A stretch of 7,167 nt of DNA, taken from NCBI GenBank assembly GCA_964564905.1, contig CAZMCI010000048.1, positions 1 to 7,167 of the forward strand. The letters run 5' to 3'. Below, piece by piece: positions 4,247 to 7,167 of this stretch (its first letter is position 1; the number at the start of each line of letters is the position of its first letter). The stretch is from B75-G9 sp964564905. Its GTDB lineage: Archaea; Hadarchaeota; Hadarchaeia; Hadarchaeales; Hadarchaeaceae. The translations under genes were made by a program, and so were the position numbers. The notes below the pieces were generated by a model. That model was given only the letters and a program-made list of their open reading frames with translations, was not told the DNA's origin and ran no database searches.

Positions 4247-6352
4247 ATGATCATGCAGAACGGGCAGAATGGAGTGAGGAAGCAGACGGCGCTTCTCATC
4301 CTAGCGATAGCCCTAGCCAATTTCCTAGTCTTGAATCTCATAAGACCTGGAGGGGTGATGGCGTACATCCTCCCGATCGCCAGCTGGTCTTTTCTGGCAG
4401 CGGTGGTATTGAAAGCGGTCGGATTCAGCAGGATTAGATCCTGGTTCGATAAACGTGTCTCAATAGTCGCACTGATGGTGGCCGGATGTTACATTGTGAT
4501 CCTCATGGACATAGGTTTGTTCGTCGGCTTCGGGAACAGCCCGTACTCTTTCGCACCACTGATGATTGCGATCAACATAGGTCTGGTCGCAGCAACACTT
4601 TTGGGCACGGAACTCTCAAGGGCGGCCATCGTTAAGAGCTTTGGCAAGAAAAGCCCGTTTCTGGCGATCGCTTTGGTTTCCCTCCTGTACACGTTTTTCG
4701 GCGTGTCCACAGCCAAGCTCATGAGCCTCGGAGGCCCGCTGGAATTCACAAAGTTCCTGGGGGTTGGGCTTCTCCCCCTGATAGCCGAAAACATCCTCGC
4801 CACCTATCTCGCCCTCATAGGCGGACCGGTTGCGTCCCTCTCGTACAGGGCCCCCATGATGGCGTTCTGGTGGTTCTGTCCGATACTCCCAAATCTCCCG
4901 TGGGGGGTCGAATCCTTAGTTGGGGTCATGACCCCTGCGGTGGCATTCTTCGTGATAAATGAGTTCATTCCATCACTGACCTTCAGAAGGGCAGGCCTGC
5001 CTGTTGAGCGCAGGGGATTCGGCAGGCCCAGGCGGTCCTCGGCAAAGACCTGGATGCTCGTGTCCATAGCCTGTGTTGCAGTGGTGTGGGCCACCACAGG
5101 GGTGCTTGGGGTTCGGGCCAGCACCGTGATAAGCGGAAGCATGGCGCCCGCCTTGGAAGTGGGCGATATGGCGATCGTGTACGAGGCGTCTCCGGACTCT
5201 ATCGCCGAGGGAGACATAATTCAGTTCTGGGATGGCCGGGAGATGGTGATCCACCGGGTCATCGAGGTGAACGATGGAGGAGGAACCACGCTCTTCGTGA
5301 CCAAGGGAGACGCCAACTCCACGCCAGACCCGGATCCAGTTCAGCCGAGCCAGGTGGTGGGCAAGGTTGCGTTCGTCATCCCCAAGATAGGCTGGCTGGC
5401 GATAGGCACGAAAACCCTTCTAGCCGGGACCTGGTCCTTCGTGACGGCCAATGCAGGTCTGCTGGCCGCGGTTTTCGTGGTGGGCGCGGGCGCCTACTGT
5501 ATGATCAGGATCAACAGGAGCAGGTCGTTCAGGAGGTGGGCTAGGAAGGGATTCGCCGGTCAGAAGATGGTGGCTTCTCTCGGCGCGGTGATATTTTTCA
5601 CGGCTCTGAGCGGGGTCGTCTACTCACACTGGAGTGAGAGCCTTTACATAAGTGGCACCGTAAATACAGGTCACTGGGAACCACAGATCGAAAATCTCAG
5701 ACCAATCGATGACAGTTTCGTGGTCAGATGTTCACATAGGAACTTCGGTGGTTTTCCATACCTGGTCGTGTTTAACATGTGCGATACATACAGGGCCTAC
5801 AGCTTTCTGAAGTTCGATCTTTCCACGTTGCCAGACGACGCCAACATCCTCTCAGCTGAGCTGTACTTGTACGGTGCCGGCTGTGGGTGGCGCTGTTTTG
5901 GTGGCGCGAACATTACTGCACAATTCGTGGAGGACGACACCTGGGACGAGGACACGATAACGTGGTACAACAAGCCAGATGCTGGAAAAAAACTGGATTC
6001 CCAGCGAGTTCGGGGGCTCCGCTGGTACAGGTGGGATGTCACCTCTATAGTCCGACAAGAATTTGAGGGAGACAAGAAGCTATCCCTCAGGCTCTGCGCG
6101 AACAAGAACCAGGCCGCGATTTTCTGTTCGGAAGAGTGCAGGTGGTGGCCGAGATTCAGGCCCTATCTCAGGATTACCCATAACCCGTATGTGCCCCTGT
6201 CTCCCGGTGAAAGTCAGGACGACAGCGGGTTCTCGGTGGTTCTAAATCCGGAGGCGGGGAGCGAACCACAGCTTGAGAATCAGCTTGAAGAGATAATGAT
6301 GCACCTACAACAGGGAGATGTCGATACCTTCTTGGCCACGCTTGGAGGATGA
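4247..6352 (+). CDS. SipW-like signal peptidase fused to its own signal motif and a DNRLRE/CBM96-like domain
   Basis: A 701-aa fusion protein. Residues 14-289 contain about eight hydrophobic segments with basic loops (for example 247-267, Arg-rich). Residues 290-380 are an ER/archaeal-type S26B signal peptidase: SGSMAP with catalytic S298, VIHRV with H336, and KGDAN with D355 followed by more Asp (361, 363). His in place of the bacterial Lys is also the SipW type. A transmembrane segment (400-419), a basic loop (421-440) and a second hydrophobic segment (441-459) lead to VYS|HWSESLYISGTVNTG (458-474), the motif seen in the neighbouring exported proteins. Residues 485-645 resemble a DNRLRE/CBM96-like beta domain: FLKFDLSTLP, AELYLYGAG, DTWDEDTITWYNKP and WDVTSIV. 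It carries seven Cys, including two CxxxC pairs (546/550, 627/631). The tail is acidic with no anchor. Typical archaeal peptidases of this type lack such a C-terminus. ATG 4247 or 4253 could start it; AAGG at 4238 is a weak ribosome binding site for either. Confidence 0.85.
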   Translation: MIMQNGQNGVRKQTALLILAIALANFLVLNLIRPGGVMAYILPIASWSFLAAVVLKAVGFSRIRSWFDKRVSIVALMVAGCYIVILMDIGLFVGFGNSPYSFAPLMIAINIGLVAATLLGTELSRAAIVKSFGKKSPFLAIALVSLLYTFFGVSTAKLMSLGGPLEFTKFLGVGLLPLIAENILATYLALIGGPVASLSYRAPMMAFWWFCPILPNLPWGVESLVGVMTPAVAFFVINEFIPSLTFRRAGLPVERRGFGRPRRSSAKTWMLVSIACVAVVWATTGVLGVRASTVISGSMAPALEVGDMAIVYEASPDSIAEGDIIQFWDGREMVIHRVIEVNDGGGTTLFVTKGDANSTPDPDPVQPSQVVGKVAFVIPKIGWLAIGTKTLLAGTWSFVTANAGLLAAVFVVGAGAYCMIRINRSRSFRRWARKGFAGQKMVASLGAVIFFTALSGVVYSHWSESLYISGTVNTGHWEPQIENLRPIDDSFVVRCSHRNFGGFPYLVVFNMCDTYRAYSFLKFDLSTLPDDANILSAELYLYGAGCGWRCFGGANITAQFVEDDTWDEDTITWYNKPDAGKKLDSQRVRGLRWYRWDVTSIVRQEFEGDKKLSLRLCANKNQAAIFCSEECRWWPRFRPYLRITHNPYVPLSPGESQDDSGFSVVLNPEAGSEPQLENQLEEIMMHLQQGDVDTFLATLGG

Positions 6353-6360
6353 CGGTCGTG

Positions 6361-6498
6361 ATGAAATTCGCGAAGATGAAAAAAATGCTCGTGCGCGGGA
6401 TCTGCATTGATTGCATGATAATTGGATCTGATCCTGATACCAGGTTATCGAGTCCTCCATCCGTGAGAAGACTATTTGCGTTCGACCTTTGTCCCTGA
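6361..6498 (+). CDS. Doubtful 45-aa ORF after the peptidase fusion
   Basis: A short ORF reading MKFAKMKKMLVRGICIDCM.. to a TGA at 6496-6498. A longer form could start at 6349, overlapping the fusion gene's stop as ATGA, with GGAGG ahead (6344-6348) but too close for that start and 12 nt from ATG 6361. The N-terminus is basic and there are three Cys, but no recognisable domain. The ribosome binding site, overlap and basic start favour a real small protein; the lack of any family pattern speaks against it. Otherwise 6353-6599 holds nothing I can identify. Confidence 0.25.
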   Translation: MKFAKMKKMLVRGICIDCMIIGSDPDTRLSSPPSVRRLFAFDLCP

Positions 6499-6584
6499 GG
6501 TACAGGTGGGGTCATGGGGCGAAAATCTTTTTCAGATGTGAATCGAGTGGGGGAGTTTCTCGGCTTTTTCTAGCACGGCAGATA

Positions 6585-6592
6585 GAGGAGTG
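6585..6592 (+). promoter_or_regulatory. Ribosome binding site of the small winged-helix gene
   Basis: GAGGAGTG with core GGAG at 6587-6590, 9 nt before ATG 6600. It supports the short form of the gene over a start at 6489, whose extra 37 residues look non-coding. Confidence 0.5.
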
Positions 6593-6599
6593 TCTCAGA

Positions 6600-6866
6600 A
6601 TGGGGTGGATCTTTCGCAGAAGAAAATCCGAAAAACCTACAAAGCCTGAGCACACCTTTGGGGTGATAGGGAGGATAGCAGATGGTGTTCTGTATGTGCT
6701 GAAGGATGGCCGCCCGCACGATGTCCTTGAGATATCCGAAGAGCTCTCGATACCGGCCGACCGCGTGGACGACATCCTAGATTTTTTGTCGATGCTGGGG
6801 CTGGTCAAGAAGTACGCACAGATAACAAAGTCTGGTCGTGATTTTATGGAGTTGCCGGAGGAGTGA
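6600..6866 (+). CDS. Small winged-helix protein (88 aa)
   Basis: An 88-aa protein with a basic start (MGWIFRRRKSEK) and one winged-helix domain. Helices cover GVIGRIADGVLYVLKDG (21-37), HDVLEISEELSIPADRVDDI (about 40-59), where the turn and recognition helix fall, and LDFLSMLGLVKK, ending in a wing-like strand AQITKSGRDFMEL. This is the pattern of small archaeal DNA-binding regulators. The specific family is not certain. The ORF can be extended upstream to 6489, but ATG 6600 has a proper ribosome binding site and the domain begins just after it. It follows the peptidase fusion by 247 nt on the same strand and converges with the gene at the right edge. It might regulate the secreted-protein locus, but nothing in the sequence shows it. 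Confidence 0.7.
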   Translation: MGWIFRRRKSEKPTKPEHTFGVIGRIADGVLYVLKDGRPHDVLEISEELSIPADRVDDILDFLSMLGLVKKYAQITKSGRDFMELPEE

Positions 6867-6882
6867 TTTCTCCGTTCCTTCC

Positions 6883-6908
6883 AAGCCACGTGATGGGGAT
6901 GGCTTTTT
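6883..6908 (+). terminator. Hairpin with T run between convergent genes
   Basis: AAGCCA (6883-6888) pairs with TGGCTT (6900-6905), 6 bp with an 11-nt loop, followed by TTTTT (6904-6908). It lies 16 nt after the stop of the small winged-helix gene and 22 nt from the end of the opposing gene, so it may serve as the terminator of the plus-strand gene. Confidence 0.45.
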
Positions 6909-6930
6909 GGCTCCACCCATAAAAGATAGC

Positions 6931-7167
6931 TCAGGACGAGTTCACAAGTTTTCTCAGTTTGAAATATGTATTGAGGAAATCTATCCCCTTGCTCGTGGTC
7001 TTTACCTTCATTGGGGAATTTTTGGACATGCTCACAAAACCGTTTTTGGAAAGCATCGATAGGTACTTGTCCACGATGTTGAAGTTCAGATTTGTTCGGT
7101 ATACCAAGGCTGTTTTTCCTATCCCCTCCGAAGCGGCTTGAAGGATCTCACTTATAATATCGATCCT
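6931..7167 (-). CDS. Archaeal winged-helix regulator (HTH_45-like), C-terminal part
   Basis: An open frame from the right edge to a TGA at 6931-6933, with the 5' end outside the window; 78 residues are visible. It reads RIDIISEILQAASEGIGKTA, then LVYRTNLNFNIVDKYLSMLS, KNGFVSMSK, and KVKTTSKGIDFLNTYFKLRKLV. This is the layout of the archaeal HTH_45-type winged-helix regulators: RxxIIxxIL..A..G..KT.L.Y..NLN......YL..L...G.......Y.T..G..FL..Y..L. One small difference is Lys-Val-Lys-Thr where a Tyr is usual before the final T-x-x-G. Target genes are unknown. Confidence 0.82.
   Translation of the reverse strand, partial: RIDIISEILQAASEGIGKTALVYRTNLNFNIVDKYLSMLSKNGFVSMSKNSPMKVKTTSKGIDFLNTYFKLRKLVNSS

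Noticed and set aside
5086..5544. 152-aa plus ORF inside the peptidase gene
   Set aside because: Gly/Arg-rich shadow frame of the signal peptidase catalytic region, with no recognisable domain.
6838..7141. Plus ORFs of 74 and 60 aa at the right edge
   Set aside because: The minus strand here encodes a well-formed winged-helix regulator reaching the window edge; these plus frames are its shadows.
1..7167. CRISPR array, tRNA or rRNA gene, transposon ends
   Set aside because: No regularly spaced repeats, tRNA-like clover leaf with CCA-type acceptor, rRNA core sequence or transposase with terminal repeats was seen on either strand.

Overview
This window looks archaeal. The evidence is TATA-like boxes about 26 nt ahead of starts (one gene appears leaderless), GGTGA/GGAGG-type ribosome binding sites, an ER/archaeal-type Ser-His-Asp signal peptidase, HEPN-nucleotidyltransferase modules and an archaeal-type winged-helix regulator at the right edge. 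A run of exactly 100 N marks a scaffold gap, so this is a draft or metagenome-derived assembly. I cannot name the lineage.

Left part (1-1620, minus strand): two nucleotidyltransferase modules. The first is a small 60-aa protein translationally coupled (ATGA overlap) to a nucleotidyltransferase cut by the window edge. The second is a winged-helix/MNT nucleotidyltransferase overlapping a HEPN gene, resembling a MntA-HepT toxin-antitoxin pair. Its promoter appears leaderless and carries a 17-bp near-palindrome between the TATA box and the start codon. Between the two modules, on the plus strand, lies the first copy of a ~95-nt structured element.

Middle (1621-3062, plus strand): a divergent AAA ATPase with a C-terminal DUF4143/nuclease-like domain, preceded by a 13-bp direct repeat.

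Right-middle (3063-6352, plus strand): an envelope or extracellular-fibre locus of TasA/SipW type. A second copy of the structured element forms the apparent 5' leader of a gene whose product has a signal peptide ending in AHWSETLYI; that gene runs into the gap. After the gap comes a 207-aa TasA/camelysin-like secreted protein with the same signal motif (AHWSETLFVNG), then a terminator-like hairpin. Next is a 701-aa protein that fuses a multi-pass signal peptidase, a second internal signal segment with the same motif (SHWSESLYISG) and a cysteine-rich DNRLRE/CBM96-like domain. The inference is that the peptidase processes the TasA-like exported proteins and may also cut its own C-terminal half free.

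Right edge (6353-7167): a doubtful 45-aa ORF, a small 88-aa winged-helix protein on plus, and a converging partial winged-helix regulator on minus that runs off the window.

The two most notable signals are the peptidase-substrate fusion and the duplicated pseudoknotted element, whose two copies differ by compensatory base changes.
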